In this document: positions 4,832 to 5,020 of the stretch, in pieces
Position numbering within the stretch: position 1 is the stretch's first letter
Layout of the letters: each line of letters begins with the position of its first letter
NCBI GenBank assembly: GCA_937902455.1
Contig: CALELI010000186.1
Location: 1-5,020 of the forward strand
DNA length: 5,020 nt
Direction: 5' to 3'
Origin: an uncultured Prevotellaceae bacterium
GTDB taxonomy: Bacteria; Bacteroidota; Bacteroidia; Bacteroidales; Bacteroidaceae
Made by a program: the position numbers and the translations under genes
Notes under the pieces: model-generated
Told to the model about the DNA's origin: nothing
The model's input: only the letters and a program-made list of their open reading frames with translations
The model's database searches: none

Positions 4832-5020
4832 TTCAAGGAAATTGGCCTTGCCGTTGTATGGGATATTCATGAGAGTTCTTGTCAGTCTTGTCATTGTTGT
4901 AGATTAAAGTATCCATCAACTATTGGCAGAAAGTTATAAAATTCTTCATTGTAATTCGTCGTTTAAATAACTTAACTTTAGCATATGCATAAATATTTGA
5001 TTTATAACATTAATCAGACA
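4832..5020. other. Gene-free tail of the window
   Basis: No open reading frame with protein-like content on either strand. The octamer TCTTGTCA is repeated 9 bp apart (4877-4884 and 4886-4893). The last 100 bp turn AT-rich and hold a candidate promoter. This is probably the leader of a gene beyond the right edge. Confidence 0.5.
4949..4980 (+). promoter_or_regulatory. Candidate Bacteroidota-type promoter
   Basis: TTG (4949-4951), a 21-bp spacer, then TAACTTTA (4973-4980) fits the Bacteroidota -33 TTTG / -7 TAnnTTTG pattern with the last G replaced by A. Transcription would start near 4987 and run to the right, out of the window. No downstream start codon is visible in the remaining bases. 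Confidence 0.35.

Overview
The window looks like a chromosomal segment from a member of the Bacteroidota, most likely a Bacteroidales/Prevotella-like gut bacterium. Start codons are preceded by AT-rich leaders rather than Shine-Dalgarno sequences. A lipoprotein carries the Cys-x-Lys-Asp-Glu surface-export signature typical of this phylum. One intergenic site fits the Bacteroidota -33/-7 promoter pattern, and heptanucleotide arrays of the ATGAANN type sit at every gene junction. The assignment is inference; no rRNA or other taxonomic marker is present.

Left part (3-3330): three same-strand genes, very probably one operon. (1) The 3' end of a nucleotidyltransferase gene that is open at the left window edge and has a membrane-segment-like stretch before the enzyme domain. 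(2) A 582-residue fusion of an N-terminal ATP-grasp kinase/ligase-like domain and a C-terminal CDP-alcohol phosphotransferase membrane domain. (3) A HAD-superfamily hydrolase with an atypical first motif. Together these fit a pathway in which a small alcohol is phosphorylated, activated as a CDP derivative, transferred to a lipid (or second alcohol) and possibly dephosphorylated. An inositol-type headgroup is the leading guess, by analogy with CTP:inositol-1-phosphate cytidylyltransferase/DIPP synthase and with the ITPK-like metal motif of the ATP-grasp domain. Choline- or ethanolamine-type headgroups are not excluded.

Middle (3318-3779): a 434-bp gene-free stretch bounded by two heptamer arrays and holding a decayed inverted repeat with internal hairpins. 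Then comes a stand-alone lipoprotein gene (3765-4520) with a CBM9-like domain, predicted to be surface exposed.

Right part (4521-5020): about 500 bp without a gene. It holds the most unexplained structure in the window: a periodic, mirror-symmetric array at about 4540-4831. Five 22-bp-spaced purine-rich units on the left, four 23-bp-spaced 13-bp dyads in the centre and five 22-bp-spaced pyrimidine-rich units on the right all register about one centre at 4685.5. A candidate promoter for an off-window gene follows near 4949-4980.
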